Shown here: positions 8,684 through 17,402 of the stretch, piece after piece | Position numbering within the stretch: position 1 is the stretch's first letter | Layout of the letters: each line of letters opens with the position of its first letter | Source: Ectobacillus funiculus | Lineage (GTDB): Bacteria > Bacillota > Bacilli > Bacillales > Bacillaceae_G | DNA length: 64,000 nucleotides | Reading direction: 5' to 3' (one strand) | Assembly: GCF_042429435.1 (NCBI RefSeq) | Contig: NZ_JBHMAF010000034.1 | The notes under the pieces: generated by a model | What the model was told of the DNA's origin: nothing | Database searches by the model: none | The model's input: only the letters and a program-made list of their open reading frames with translations | Program-made: the position numbers and the translations under genes

Positions 8684-9577
8684 TTGAAAAAAATTCGTAA
8701 AGCTATTATCCCAGCAGCTGGTCTTGGTACACGCTTTTTGCCTGCAACAAAGGCGATGCCAAAGGAAATGCTTCCGATTGTTGAAAAGCCGACTATTCAG
8801 TATATTGTGGAGGAAGCAATTGATTCAGGTATTGAGGATATTATTATCGTAACCGGAAAAGGGAAACGGGCAATTGAAGATCATTTCGATCATGCATTTG
8901 AGCTAGAGCAAAATCTGTTGGAGAAGGAAAAGTATGATTTGCTAGAAAAGGTGCAGGCATCCTCCAGAATGGCGAATATCCACTATATCCGCCAAAAGGA
9001 GCCAAAGGGGCTCGGGCATGCGGTTTGGTGTGCGCGTAACTTCGTCGGTGACGAGCCGTTTGCGATTTTGCTCGGCGATGACATTGTACAATCGGAGACG
9101 CCCTGCCTGCGACAGCTGATGGATGAATATGAGCGAACATTTTCCTCTGTGATTGGTGTCATGCAGGTGGATGAAGAGGAAACGCATCGTTATGGTGTTA
9201 TTGATCCGGTTGAGCAAACAGGCCGCCGCTATCAGGTTCGTAAATTTGTTGAAAAGCCAAGTCCAGGAACTGCGCCTTCGAATTTGGCGATTATCGGGCG
9301 CTATATTTTAACACCGGAAATCTTCTTGTTTCTGGAGCGTCAGCAGATTGGCGCTGGCGGCGAGATTCAATTAACAGATGCGATTGAAAGCTTAAATGGT
9401 ATTCAGCGCGTATTTGCCTATGAGTTCGAAGGAAGACGCTATGATGTTGGGGAGAAGCTTGGCTTCGTAGAAACGACTCTCGAATTTGCTTTGCAAAATG
9501 AAGAGCTGCGCCGCCCGCTCCTAGACTTTATGAAGCATAAGCTGAAGGAGCATGAGAGATCAAACGAGGTATTGTAA
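8684..9577 (+). CDS. galU: UTP-glucose-1-phosphate uridylyltransferase
   Basis: Makes UDP-glucose from UTP and glucose-1-phosphate; the enzyme is called GtaB or GalU in bacilli. The 297-residue protein begins at TTG 8684 after GGAGGGA. An ATG at 8680 opens a different frame that stops within a few codons, so it is not the start. The nucleotide-binding motif AAGLGTRFLPATKAMPKEM, the uridine loop EPKGLGHAVWCA, LLGDDI and FVEKP are all present. It is followed by galE and, after the PspA-like operon, by ugd, so one locus supplies UDP-glucose, UDP-galactose and UDP-glucuronate for envelope glycans. Confidence 0.95.
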   Translation: MKKIRKAIIPAAGLGTRFLPATKAMPKEMLPIVEKPTIQYIVEEAIDSGIEDIIIVTGKGKRAIEDHFDHAFELEQNLLEKEKYDLLEKVQASSRMANIHYIRQKEPKGLGHAVWCARNFVGDEPFAILLGDDIVQSETPCLRQLMDEYERTFSSVIGVMQVDEEETHRYGVIDPVEQTGRRYQVRKFVEKPSPGTAPSNLAIIGRYILTPEIFLFLERQQIGAGGEIQLTDAIESLNGIQRVFAYEFEGRRYDVGEKLGFVETTLEFALQNEELRRPLLDFMKHKLKEHERSNEVL

Positions 9578-9722
9578 AAAAATGCTTATTTAGGTTGCGC
9601 TTTTTGTCGGATACCTATAGCATGGAGTCTAGCTGGCTGATGTTTCAGAAAACATTCAGCTAAGGCACAGAACTTTTTTTGTATAATCAATGGTATACAG
9701 CATACTACATGGAGGGAACCAG

Positions 9723-10709
9723 ATGATTTTGGTGGTAGGAGGCGCTGGTTATATCGGCAGCCATACAGTAAAGCAGTTATTAGATAAAGGGCATGAGGTT
9801 GTTGTGCTTGATAATCTTTCAACAGGGCATTCAGAAAGCATTGATACAAGAGCGGCGTTTGTTGAAGGAGATTTAAGCAGCCCGACAGATTTAGATCGTG
9901 TATTTGGAACATATCCTGTTGAAGCGGTAATGCACTTTGCGGCAAGCAGCCTTGTTGGCGAATCGGTCAGCAATCCGTTAAAGTATTATAAAAATAACGT
10001 TGCCGCAACACTAACGCTGCTTGAAAAGATGATGGAACATCGAGTGGATAAATTCATTTTTTCTTCTACCGCAGCTACATACGGTATACCTGAAACGAAT
10101 ATGATTGACGAATCGAATCCAACGAATCCGATCAATCCGTACGGTCGTTCCAAGCTTATGATTGAGCAGATTTTGCAAAACTTCTATGATGCGTACGGTA
10201 TGAAGCATGTGATTCTTCGTTATTTTAATGCGGCAGGTGCGCATGAATCAGGAGAAATTGGTGAAGATCACAGCCCGGAAACCCATTTAATTCCGCTTGT
10301 TTTACAGCATTTGCTAGGGAAGCGGGAAACGATTTCCGTCTTCGGAACAGACTATCCTACACCGGATGGAACATGTATCCGCGATTATATCCATGTAACA
10401 GACTTGGCAGAAGCACATATTCTAGCGCTGGAAAGTCTGCGCAATGGATCAAAAACAAACGAAATCTATAATTTGGGCAATGGAACAGGCTTCTCTGTCA
10501 AGCAAGTCATTGAGGTGTGTGAGAAAGTAACTGACAAGCAAGCCAGCATTGTGTATACAGAGCGTCGCGCTGGGGATCCCGCGCAGCTGGTTGCCTCTTC
10601 AGAGAAGATTTATAAAGAGCTTGGTTGGAAGGCAGAGTATTCTCTGGAAAAAATGATTGAAACGGCGTGGAACTGGCACCAAGCTCATCCGGATGGATAC
10701 GGGCAATAA
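9723..10709 (+). CDS. galE: UDP-glucose 4-epimerase
   Basis: Interconverts UDP-glucose and UDP-galactose using bound NAD. It is a short-chain dehydrogenase fold: Rossmann motif VGGAGYIGSHT at the N-terminus, catalytic Ser in FIFSSTAATYG, and the Tyr-Lys pair in NPYGRSKLMIE. The frame is open from 9690, but GGAGGG at about 9711 and the conserved first residues MILVVGGAGYIGS point to ATG 9723, giving 328 residues, the usual GalE length. It lies downstream of galU with about 145 bp between them and is closed by its own terminator. Confidence 0.95.
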   Translation: MILVVGGAGYIGSHTVKQLLDKGHEVVVLDNLSTGHSESIDTRAAFVEGDLSSPTDLDRVFGTYPVEAVMHFAASSLVGESVSNPLKYYKNNVAATLTLLEKMMEHRVDKFIFSSTAATYGIPETNMIDESNPTNPINPYGRSKLMIEQILQNFYDAYGMKHVILRYFNAAGAHESGEIGEDHSPETHLIPLVLQHLLGKRETISVFGTDYPTPDGTCIRDYIHVTDLAEAHILALESLRNGSKTNEIYNLGNGTGFSVKQVIEVCEKVTDKQASIVYTERRAGDPAQLVASSEKIYKELGWKAEYSLEKMIETAWNWHQAHPDGYGQ

Positions 10710-10758
10710 TCTAGATAAAAGTTCATACTTCCTATTGCTAGGAATTTTCTTTTTTCAG

Positions 10759-10786
10759 GGACTCACAAATTAGTGGGTCCTTTTTC
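10759..10786 (+). terminator. galE terminator
   Basis: GGACTCAC / GTGGGTCC stem with a six-base loop, then TTTTT. The T-run merges directly into the conserved leader of the PspA-like operon. Confidence 0.82.
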
Positions 10787-10858
10787 ACTGTATTTTCTCT
10801 TTTGCTCATTAGAATGCAAAGTGTAGACAGGATAGCTTATCAATAAGGAGGTGAAAGA
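10784..10858 (+). promoter_or_regulatory. Conserved leader of PspA-like operon, copy A
   Basis: This 75-base stretch is clearly homologous to 37661-37736 ahead of the paralogous operon: shared blocks are TTCACTGTATTTTCTCTTTT, AAAGTGTAGACA, TAGCTTATC and AAGGAGGTGA. The 5' block and the TAGAAT/TACAAT position probably contain the promoter. I could not match it to a known sigma factor or response-regulator site. Confidence 0.6.
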
Positions 10859-11521
10859 ATGAAAAAAGGAAAATGGTTACTCTGGGTGCTTTTTGCGGCT
10901 GCAGTTGTTTTTGCGGCTTATGCTATCGTTCGGCAGCTTGGCGGATTGGGCATGCAGGGTGTGGCTGCAAGCTTTCGAGGGATAGCTTCCAATCTTCAAG
11001 GTGCAATTCTGAGCATTCAGGGCTTTATCCCTAATGTGCAAGGCTGGCTCTCAAATCTTCAGAGCTTCGTTCCTGATGTACAGGGAGGGCTATTGCATGT
11101 GAAGAGCATGATCCCGGATGTACAAGGCTGGTTTGCAAATGTACCGGCAAAAGAGTCGATGCAGCAAATTTTTGATGGTTCCCGCCAGATGAGAGGTCCC
11201 GGACATGATGGATATATGTGGCGCTTAAGTATGGATTCCTTCCTTGTACAAGCCAGCCTTTTCGTAATCGGCTGGGTGGTCTGGAAGGTGTCAACGGGCA
11301 ATAAACTCGGCAGATGGCTAGGTGCGCTTTTGATGATGTGGGGAGCCGCTCTTTTGCTGCCGAAGATCCTGCTTGTTCCGTTTATCCTTACGATCGCGTA
11401 CTTTACTTACAAAATTGCAAGAAACAGACAAGCTTCAGCTGCGTCTTTTACGGCGGATGCTCCCGGCTTTGGTTCACATACAGCTGATTATTTAGATGAA
11501 TGGGAAAAACAGAATGGATAA
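10859..11521 (+). CDS. Membrane protein encoded upstream of a PspA homologue (copy A)
   Basis: A 220-residue membrane protein with one N-terminal helix (WLLWVLFAAAVVFAAYAIV) and two C-terminal helices (FLVQASLFVIGWVVW; ALLMMWGAALLLPKILLVPF). Between them lie several imperfect repeats with the pattern IPNVQGWLSNLQSF / VPDVQGGLLHVKSM / IPDVQGWFANVP, absent from the paralogue at 37737. The C-terminus DYLDEWEKQNG is conserved in both copies. Gene order resembles liaI-liaH, where a small membrane protein anchors a PspA-family stress protein, but sequence similarity to LiaI is not evident to me. The start ATG follows AAGGAGGTGAAAG. It is probably the membrane partner of the next gene. Confidence 0.75.
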   Translation: MKKGKWLLWVLFAAAVVFAAYAIVRQLGGLGMQGVAASFRGIASNLQGAILSIQGFIPNVQGWLSNLQSFVPDVQGGLLHVKSMIPDVQGWFANVPAKESMQQIFDGSRQMRGPGHDGYMWRLSMDSFLVQASLFVIGWVVWKVSTGNKLGRWLGALLMMWGAALLLPKILLVPFILTIAYFTYKIARNRQASAASFTADAPGFGSHTADYLDEWEKQNG

Positions 11522-11541
11522 ATAAAGGAGTGTTAAATACA

Positions 11542-12189
11542 ATGGGTATTTTTAAACGATTGAAACGTATTGCAATTGCGGATGTTCATGAGGTGCTGGA
11601 TAAGGCCGAGAATCCAGTAAGCATGTTAAAGCAGTATATCCGTGATCTGGAGGAGCAGCTTGTCAAGGTGCAGCAGGCTTTAGTAGATCAGCTAGCCTTA
11701 GAAAAGCAATGTGAGGCCCTTGTCTCCCAAACGCAGGCTGCTGTGGAGAAGCGTCTTCAGCAAGCAAACCTCGCGATCGAGCGCAATGAGGACGAGGTTG
11801 CGAAGCTAGCATTGCAGGATAAAATTGTAAATGAACGCAAGCTGTTAGCATATAAGCAGCAATATGAAGCAGTTCAGGCACAAACAGCCGACTTGCAAAG
11901 CAAGGTGAAGGCTCTGCAGGAAAAGCATGAGGAATTAAAGCTGAAGCAGCACGAATTAGCTTCTCGGGCGCATACGGCACAAGCAGTACAAGCGATTCAA
12001 ACAACCGTTTCGTCTTTTGGTGCCGACAGTGCGGTACAAGGCTTTTCACGAATGGAGGAACGTATCTGGGCGCTAGAGGCTAAAACAAAGGCAAGCCAAG
12101 CCCTTGCCGCACCGTTTCAGCCAAGCGGGAATTCCCTTTTGCAGGCTGAGGCAGAACAAGAATTGGAACGGTTAAAAGCAGCGAAGTAA
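11542..12189 (+). CDS. PspA/IM30 family membrane-stress protein (copy A)
   Basis: A 215-residue, almost entirely coiled-coil protein of the PspA/IM30/LiaH family, ESCRT-III-like proteins that assemble on damaged membranes. The hallmark N-terminus MGIFKRLKRIAIADVHEVLDKAENPVS is present (amphipathic helix, then helix hairpin), followed by DLEEQLVKVQQALVDQLALEKQ. The frame is open from 11500, but ATG 11542 behind AAAGGAGTG matches the paralogue and the family start. It lies 20 bases after the membrane gene, so it is cotranscribed. The paralogue at 38269 is similar along its whole length. Confidence 0.9.
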   Translation: MGIFKRLKRIAIADVHEVLDKAENPVSMLKQYIRDLEEQLVKVQQALVDQLALEKQCEALVSQTQAAVEKRLQQANLAIERNEDEVAKLALQDKIVNERKLLAYKQQYEAVQAQTADLQSKVKALQEKHEELKLKQHELASRAHTAQAVQAIQTTVSSFGADSAVQGFSRMEERIWALEAKTKASQALAAPFQPSGNSLLQAEAEQELERLKAAK

Positions 12190-12243
12190 ACAGCTGTTTA
12201 ATGAAAAAACATTGCTTTCCCCCTATTCCCTATAGAAAATATT

Positions 12244-12270
12244 AACCCTCTTGTATAAAGAGGGTTTTTT
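12244..12270 (+). terminator. Terminator of PspA-like operon A
   Basis: AACCCTCTT / AAGAGGGTT stem followed by TTTT. Confidence 0.82.
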
Positions 12271-12271
12271 G

Positions 12272-12414
12272 CACTGTAAGAAAGGGTAAATTTCCAGCTA
12301 GAAAAAAATTCGACGTAGTCGGAAATTTTAGGAACACAGTATAAGTAGGGCTACACCTCTGTCTGCGCCCAAAGGCAGGGCTCACCAATCGGCGAGTTTT
12401 CTTTACGCTTTAAG
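12272..12414 (+). repeat. Family-1 repeat, full copy
   Basis: Family 1 in the order 5' to 3' is: ACTGTAAGAAAGTATAAATT and TCCAGC; a 20-25 base loop with TTCGACGTAGTC; GGAAATTTTAGGAATACAGT; GCAACTACGCCTCTGTC; GCCCAAGGGCAGGG; then the hairpin CTCGCCAATCGGCGAG and TTTTCTTT. The first and third blocks pair as an imperfect long stem, and the final hairpin with its T-run looks like an intrinsic terminator. This copy has all blocks, with point changes. Confidence 0.85.
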
Positions 12415-12623
12415 GAGCTGTAAATTTCGAGAAGGCAATATCGGTGCAGCTCCGCCGGCCAAGGAGTGGATTGTGTAAAGATTAGGTAAAATATCCTCTG
12501 TTTTGTTGTACTGGGCTAAGGTCCCTTATACTCTAGAAGGAAAGCGAAACAAGCAACATAGTTGGACGGAGAAAATGTGGTAGAATCCAGTAAAGAAAAT
12601 AACTTCCTTTAGAGAGGTGTAAG
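12415..12623. other. Gap before ugd with one hairpin
   Basis: GGAGCTG (from about 12415) and CAGCTCC (about 12450) can form a 7-bp stem. The rest is the ugd leader; no gene is seen. Confidence 0.35.
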
Positions 12624-13940
12624 ATGCACATTACAGTTGTGGGAACAGGGTATGTTGGTCTTGTGACGGGAGTCGGGCTGGCGACAATCGGACATCGCGT
12701 CACCTGTCTGGACATTGATAAGGAGAAGGTGACGCGTCTGCAAAGTGGAGAGGTGCCAATTTACGAACCTGGTCTTGCTGAATTGATGAGGGAGAAAATG
12801 GCGCAAGAATTGCTTACGTTTACAACAAATGCGCAGGAGGCGTATGCGAGGGGAAAGGTTGTTTTTATTGCGGTGGGAACGCCGTCAAACCCAGATGGGT
12901 CCGCAAATTTAACGTATATTACGCAAGTATGCGCTGAGATTGGAATGTACGCCAGGCAGGATATGATTGTAGTGACAAAAAGCACGGTTCCTGTTGGGAC
13001 AAATGATTATATAAAGGAAACCATCGAGCGGCATCTATGCTCAGATGTAGCGATTAGTATGGCTTCTAACCCTGAATTTTTGCGGGAGGGCTCAGGTGTG
13101 CATGACTTTTTTCAGGGAGATCGTATTGTAATCGGAACAGCTGATGAGCCGACAGCGGGTGTGCTTGAAGAGCTGTTCAAACCGCTCGAAATTCCTATTT
13201 TTAAAACCGATATTCGTAGCGCGGAGATGATTAAATACGCCTCTAATGCGTTCCTGGCAACAAAAATAAGCTTTATTAATGAGATTTCAAATATATGCGA
13301 GAAGCTTCATGCCAATATTGAGGATGTAGCAGCTGGGATGGGGCTTGATAAGCGGATTGGAAGTCAGTTTTTGAAGGCAGGCATTGGCTACGGCGGCTCA
13401 TGTTTTCCAAAGGATACCGATGCGCTTGTCCAAATTGCTGGTAACGTGAAGCATGATTTTCAGCTGCTAAAGGCAGTGATTGAAGTAAACAATAAGCAGC
13501 AGACCTCGCTTGTGCAGAAGGCAAAGCAGTTGATGGATCTAAGTGGAAAAAGGATTGCGATGCTTGGGCTAGCATTTAAGCCAAATACAGATGATATGCG
13601 GGAAGCACCTTCGCTCGTAATTGCTGATCAGCTGCTTACAGAAGGAGCAGATGTTGTTGCATATGACCCACAGGCTAAGGAAAATGCAAAGCTCCTGTTG
13701 CCTCATATTCAATATGTCGGCAGCATTGATGAGGCAATTTCAGAGGCAGATGCTGTGTTTCTTGTGACAGAGTGGGATGAAATTAAGCAGTATCCGTTAG
13801 AGCAATATGTGGAGCTGATGAGGCAGCCTGTCATATTTGATGGCCGAAATTGCTTTGAACTGGAGAGGGTAAGGCAATATGCGCTAGATTATTATTCGAT
13901 CGGACGTGTACCGGTGCTACGCAGGCAGATTTCGGTGTAA
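12624..13940 (+). CDS. ugd: UDP-glucose 6-dehydrogenase
   Basis: Oxidises UDP-glucose to UDP-glucuronate with two NAD. The 438-residue length fits TuaD/Ugd. Visible motifs are the Rossmann start VVGTGYVGLVTGVGLA, VGTPSNPDG, STVPVGT, NPEFLREG and the catalytic Cys in GYGGSCFPKDTDAL, then GLAFKPNTDDMREAPS. The start ATG follows AGAGAGGTG. UDP-glucuronate serves teichuronic acid or capsular polymers; the nearby galU supplies substrate and the adjacent TagO-like transferase could start such a polymer. It is monocistronic, with its own terminator. Confidence 0.95.
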   Translation: MHITVVGTGYVGLVTGVGLATIGHRVTCLDIDKEKVTRLQSGEVPIYEPGLAELMREKMAQELLTFTTNAQEAYARGKVVFIAVGTPSNPDGSANLTYITQVCAEIGMYARQDMIVVTKSTVPVGTNDYIKETIERHLCSDVAISMASNPEFLREGSGVHDFFQGDRIVIGTADEPTAGVLEELFKPLEIPIFKTDIRSAEMIKYASNAFLATKISFINEISNICEKLHANIEDVAAGMGLDKRIGSQFLKAGIGYGGSCFPKDTDALVQIAGNVKHDFQLLKAVIEVNNKQQTSLVQKAKQLMDLSGKRIAMLGLAFKPNTDDMREAPSLVIADQLLTEGADVVAYDPQAKENAKLLLPHIQYVGSIDEAISEADAVFLVTEWDEIKQYPLEQYVELMRQPVIFDGRNCFELERVRQYALDYYSIGRVPVLRRQISV

Positions 13941-13987
13941 TATCGTCCACTTTGTAATACTGTACTCATTTCATAAACATCTAAAAG

Positions 13988-14019
13988 CACCACTGCAATG
14001 GAGCAGCGGTGTTTTTTTT
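13988..14019 (+). terminator. ugd terminator
   Basis: CACCACTGC / GCAGCGGTG stem (one mismatch), six-base loop, then eight T. Confidence 0.85.
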
Positions 14020-14153
14020 CACTTCTGATAGGATAGCGCTAACAACGAGGAGCAGATCCGTGCTTTTTTGATATTATACGTAAAGAGAGGAGCATAATTC
14101 AGGACGTTTGAAGAAAAATAACGATACGTATTTTTGTAAAAGTAGGTGTGACG

Positions 14154-15221
14154 ATGCTTTCATTTTCTATATATGCGGAGGCATTTATTCTCTGTTTTCT
14201 TATCGCCTTTTTTGCGACTCCTTTCGTGATTTGGCTTTCATGCCGCTGGGGAATCGTAGACAAGCCGAATGAGCGGAAGGTGCATACGCGTGTGATGCCG
14301 CGCATAGGGGGATTGGCTATTTTAGCGGGCGCTGTAGCTGGACTGTTGTTTTTGCCGATTTCATTCCTAGGATTTTCCGGTATTTTGTTAGGGTCCATTA
14401 TTATTATTGCGACGGGGCTGCTTGATGATATATATACGCTTCCCGCCTTATATAAGCTAATTGGACAGATGGCTGCTGCGGTTGTGCCGATTGCATCTGG
14501 CATCTCGATTAATAAGTTTATGCTTCCATTTTATGGGGAAATTAATTTGGATGTAACAAGCTATATCATTACATTTCTTTGGATTATTCTTGTTACCAAT
14601 TCCATCAACCTCATTGATGGTCTCGATGGCTTAGCCGTTGGTGTATCAACAATTGCGCTTACTATTATGCTGTCCATCGCAGTCGCGCAACAGCAGTATT
14701 TCCTCATCGGCTATATCGTTATTTTAATGGCAAGCAACCTAGGTTTTCTCGTATTTAATTTTCACCCAGCTAAGATTTTCATGGGGGATGTGGGCTCCCT
14801 TTTTTTAGGGTATTCTGTCTCGCTTATTTCCATTGTCGGCTTTTTTAAAGGGATTGCTTTAACAAGCGTGCTTGTTCCGATTATTATTTTAGCTATTCCA
14901 TTGTCAGATACGTTTTTTGCTGTCATTCGGCGCTTGTTAAACCGCCAAAATATTATGGCACCTGACAAGTTTCATCTTCATCATTGCTTGATGAGGCTGG
15001 GCTACAGCCACCGCACGAGCGTGTTGATTTTGTACGGAGTGGGCGCTTTGTCAGGCGTGTTCGCCTTCTTTTTTCCGTATGATAATTACCGTTCTGCGGT
15101 TGTGCTATTTATTATCTTTTTAGTGCTGGTGGAGCTGTTTGCTGAAATTGTCGGACTTATTGGTAAGCGAAGGCAGCCAATACTAAGCCTATTGCGAAAG
15201 CTTGTAATGAAGCAATCTTGA
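14154..15221 (+). CDS. TagO/WecA-like polyprenyl-phosphate sugar-1-phosphate transferase, paralogue
   Basis: A 355-residue polytopic membrane enzyme of the same family as tagO at 7254. Conserved are DKPNERKVHTRVMPRIGG, the DD in ATGLLDDIYTLP, NSINLIDGLDGL, FMGDVGSLFLGY and the FHLHHCL loop. It therefore very likely loads a sugar phosphate on undecaprenyl phosphate, perhaps for a second polymer such as teichuronic acid or a capsule, because it follows ugd. Sugar specificity cannot be read from sequence. GTG 14148 lies inside the AGTAGGTGTG ribosome site, so ATG 14154 is the better start. It is convergent with the LCP gene, sharing a terminator. Confidence 0.9.
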   Translation: MLSFSIYAEAFILCFLIAFFATPFVIWLSCRWGIVDKPNERKVHTRVMPRIGGLAILAGAVAGLLFLPISFLGFSGILLGSIIIIATGLLDDIYTLPALYKLIGQMAAAVVPIASGISINKFMLPFYGEINLDVTSYIITFLWIILVTNSINLIDGLDGLAVGVSTIALTIMLSIAVAQQQYFLIGYIVILMASNLGFLVFNFHPAKIFMGDVGSLFLGYSVSLISIVGFFKGIALTSVLVPIIILAIPLSDTFFAVIRRLLNRQNIMAPDKFHLHHCLMRLGYSHRTSVLILYGVGALSGVFAFFFPYDNYRSAVVLFIIFLVLVELFAEIVGLIGKRRQPILSLLRKLVMKQS

Positions 15222-15344
15222 ATAGCATTGCTATAGAATGCAGCCTTCTCTGGAGTATGCTGTAATGCCTATTTGAGACAGTACTTGATCGTATATCTCC
15301 TCTATAGGAGCAGTAAAAATCAGTTTTGTTCAACTTCTAAAAAT

Positions 15345-15376
15345 AAAAAGCTTGGGAGCTGTGTCCCAAGCTTTTT
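15345..15376. terminator. Bidirectional terminator between TagO-like and LCP genes
   Basis: A perfect 13-bp stem AAAAAGCTTGGGA / TCCCAAGCTTTTT with a six-base loop. It overlaps the LCP stop codon. Confidence 0.9.
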
Positions 15377-16403
15377 ATTCTTCCTCGTTTGATTCAGAGT
15401 CATCTGAAGAACTCGAACTTGAACTCTCTGGTGGCAAGTCAAGTGTTTTCCATAGTTTATCGTGTATTTCCTGTTGGCTTTCTTTTTTTGGAATATAGTA
15501 GTAAATTCCGTTAATATAGTCATCATCACCGTCAAGGCGAAGTGTTTCAATGCTGGATGCTTTAAAGCCAGAGAATTTTTGATATAAAGCCAAGCCATCA
15601 GAAACTGGGATATCGGTTTTTACATGCTTTCCAATAATTTCGGCAATGTCGTCTAGCTTTGTCACGACAGAAGGGGAATTCAGCTTCTCAACGAGGGCGC
15701 CTAAGACTTGTCGTTGTCGCTGTGCGCGGCCGAAGTCGCCCATTGGATCATGCTTTCTCATTCTTACATAGGCGAGCGCTTCTTCCCCGTTTAAGTGCTG
15801 CGATCCTTTATGGAAGGAAATCCCTTTTCTTGGGTTTAAATCAGAGCCCTCGACGAAATCAAATGGAACGTCTACTGTAACACCATTTACAGCGTCGACA
15901 ATTTTTTTAAAGCCCTCAAAGCCAATTTCAACATAATGATCGACAGGAACGTTTAAAAAGTCCTCTACGGTGTTCATTGTCATATCTATGCCGCCGTAGG
16001 CATGGGCAGCGTTAATTTTATCAAGCTTATCACGCCCTGAGATGTTTACGCGTGTATCACGCGGAATACTTAGGATTGTGACATGCTTTGTTTTTGGGTT
16101 GATGGTAGCAAAGATAATCGAGTCAGTTCTTCCATTCTTTCCGCCTGTAGCATAATCCTCAACACCTGTTAACAGGATACTAAACGGTTTTTTTGTAATT
16201 TCCGCCTCTTCTGTCCGAAGCTTTGATTTTTCCCGATCTGACCCGCTATAAATATTAGCTAAGGATAAGAACGGACGAAGGTAGGAATAAGCACCGTATC
16301 CTACTCCGCCAATGATTAAGAGTAGAATAGTTACAAGAGCGATGCGCCGCCTTCTCCGCTTCACCCTCTTTCGCTCTTGTATATATTGATGACGATCCTT
16401 CAT
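15375..16403 (-). CDS. LytR-CpsA-Psr family wall-polymer ligase
   Basis: A 342-residue type II membrane protein that transfers lipid-linked teichoic or related polymers to peptidoglycan on the outer face of the membrane. A basic N-terminus is followed by one helix (IALVTILLLIIGGVGYGAYSY), then the LCP core: FSILLTGVEDY, the Arg/Asp-rich NGRTDSIIFATINP, LSIPRDTRVNI, DKINAAHAYGG and later LAYVRMRKHDPMGDFGRAQRQ. The tail is serine- and acid-rich (PPESSSSSSSDDSESNEEE). The order tagO, LCP, yvyE matches the B. subtilis tagO-yvhJ-yvyE neighbourhood. The ribosome site AAAGGAG supports the start. TagT, TagU and TagV cannot be told apart here. Confidence 0.92.
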   Translation of the reverse strand: MKDRHQYIQERKRVKRRRRRIALVTILLLIIGGVGYGAYSYLRPFLSLANIYSGSDREKSKLRTEEAEITKKPFSILLTGVEDYATGGKNGRTDSIIFATINPKTKHVTILSIPRDTRVNISGRDKLDKINAAHAYGGIDMTMNTVEDFLNVPVDHYVEIGFEGFKKIVDAVNGVTVDVPFDFVEGSDLNPRKGISFHKGSQHLNGEEALAYVRMRKHDPMGDFGRAQRQRQVLGALVEKLNSPSVVTKLDDIAEIIGKHVKTDIPVSDGLALYQKFSGFKASSIETLRLDGDDDYINGIYYYIPKKESQQEIHDKLWKTLDLPPESSSSSSSDDSESNEEE

Positions 16404-16421
16404 AAGGCAACTCCTTTAAGC

Positions 16422-17069
16422 TTAGATTGAAGCAGCCGATACATCTTGTTCAAGGTATAGCATGTCTCCTTCAGCAATTATGCAGCGGCCATTTGTTAGT
16501 TCTATGATCCATTCCTGGAATGCTTTCTTTCCGCCTTCCTCTACGTAAGCATCAAAGGTAACATCCTCCAAATAGTGAATATCCTTGATTGTATAGCGAG
16601 ACTGGCGCAATTCATTTTCGATCTTCCCCAGCAGTGTATAGTCCACTTTTGTCTGCATGACGCGCATCAGCTTTCGCTCGACAATTCCAGTATGATTCAA
16701 GCCTTCACTTGTACTTTTGCCGTAAGCCCGTATTAAGCCGCCGGCCCCGAGCTTAATGCCGCCGAAGTAACGGGTAACGACAACAACGGTATCTTTTAGT
16801 TTGCGCTTTTTTAATACCTCTAGCATCGGAACACCAGCTGTACCGCTCGGCTCACCGTCATCATTTGCTTTTTGAATCTGATCGTGCGCCCCGATTAAAT
16901 AAGCGGAGCAATTGTGGTTAGCGTTCCAATGTTTCTTTTTTATTTCTTGAATAAAGCTCTGTGCTTCTTCCTCGGTAGCCGCACGGCTTACATAGCAAAT
17001 AAAGCGGGATTTCTCTATAATAATTTCATGTTCTCCGTACCCTTTAACAGTAAAGTATTGTGCTAACAA
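16422..17069 (-). CDS. yvyE: YigZ/IMPACT family protein
   Basis: A 215-residue member of the UPF0029/IMPACT family; eukaryotic IMPACT binds GCN1, while the bacterial role is not settled. Domain 1 holds ANHNCSAYLIG and DDGEPSGTAGVPML, then VVVTRYFGGIKLGAGGLIRAYG, the most conserved stretch. The C-terminal ferredoxin-like domain runs from about residue 140. TTG 17069 is the only plausible start, since family members begin similarly (MLxxYxTVKGYGEHE); the ribosome site is weak. It lies 18 bases upstream of the LCP gene on the same strand, so the two are probably cotranscribed, as in B. subtilis. Confidence 0.9.
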   Translation of the reverse strand: MLAQYFTVKGYGEHEIIIEKSRFICYVSRAATEEEAQSFIQEIKKKHWNANHNCSAYLIGAHDQIQKANDDGEPSGTAGVPMLEVLKKRKLKDTVVVVTRYFGGIKLGAGGLIRAYGKSTSEGLNHTGIVERKLMRVMQTKVDYTLLGKIENELRQSRYTIKDIHYLEDVTFDAYVEEGGKKAFQEWIIELTNGRCIIAEGDMLYLEQDVSAASI

Positions 17070-17273
17070 TGCTATACGCCCCTATTCATTAAAATTACCT
17101 ATAAGCCTTATTCTAAAAGGGAACTTTTCGAGTTTCAAACATTTTCTCATTTTTTGTCAGTCGAATGAAGTGAAAATATCGAAGGATTCTATATTTTTTG
17201 TTGAAACTTGCAAAATAAATCATTATAATGTGTATCTTTCGCTGCCCAGGGAAGATACTTCTTTTTGACAATA

Positions 17274-17348
17274 TTAAGAAAGTATAACCTTTCGGGGTGA
17301 CGTCTAGCTCCCAAGACCCAAAATGGCAGGTCTTGTCCGCTTTTCTTA
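17274..17348 (+). repeat. Family-2 repeat, short copy
   Basis: Family 2 begins TAAGAAAG.ATAACTTTTC and GGGGTGACGTC, continues CCCAAGACCCAAAATGGCAG, and ends GTCCGCTTTTCTTA. This 75-bp copy carries the perfect stem CAAGACC / GGTCTTG, and its ends TAAGAAA / TTTCTTA are inverted. Confidence 0.65.
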
Positions 17349-17402
17349 TTTTCGTGTACAATGTACAGAATGAAGGGAAATTTGCTTTATAAGGATGGTA
17401 AC

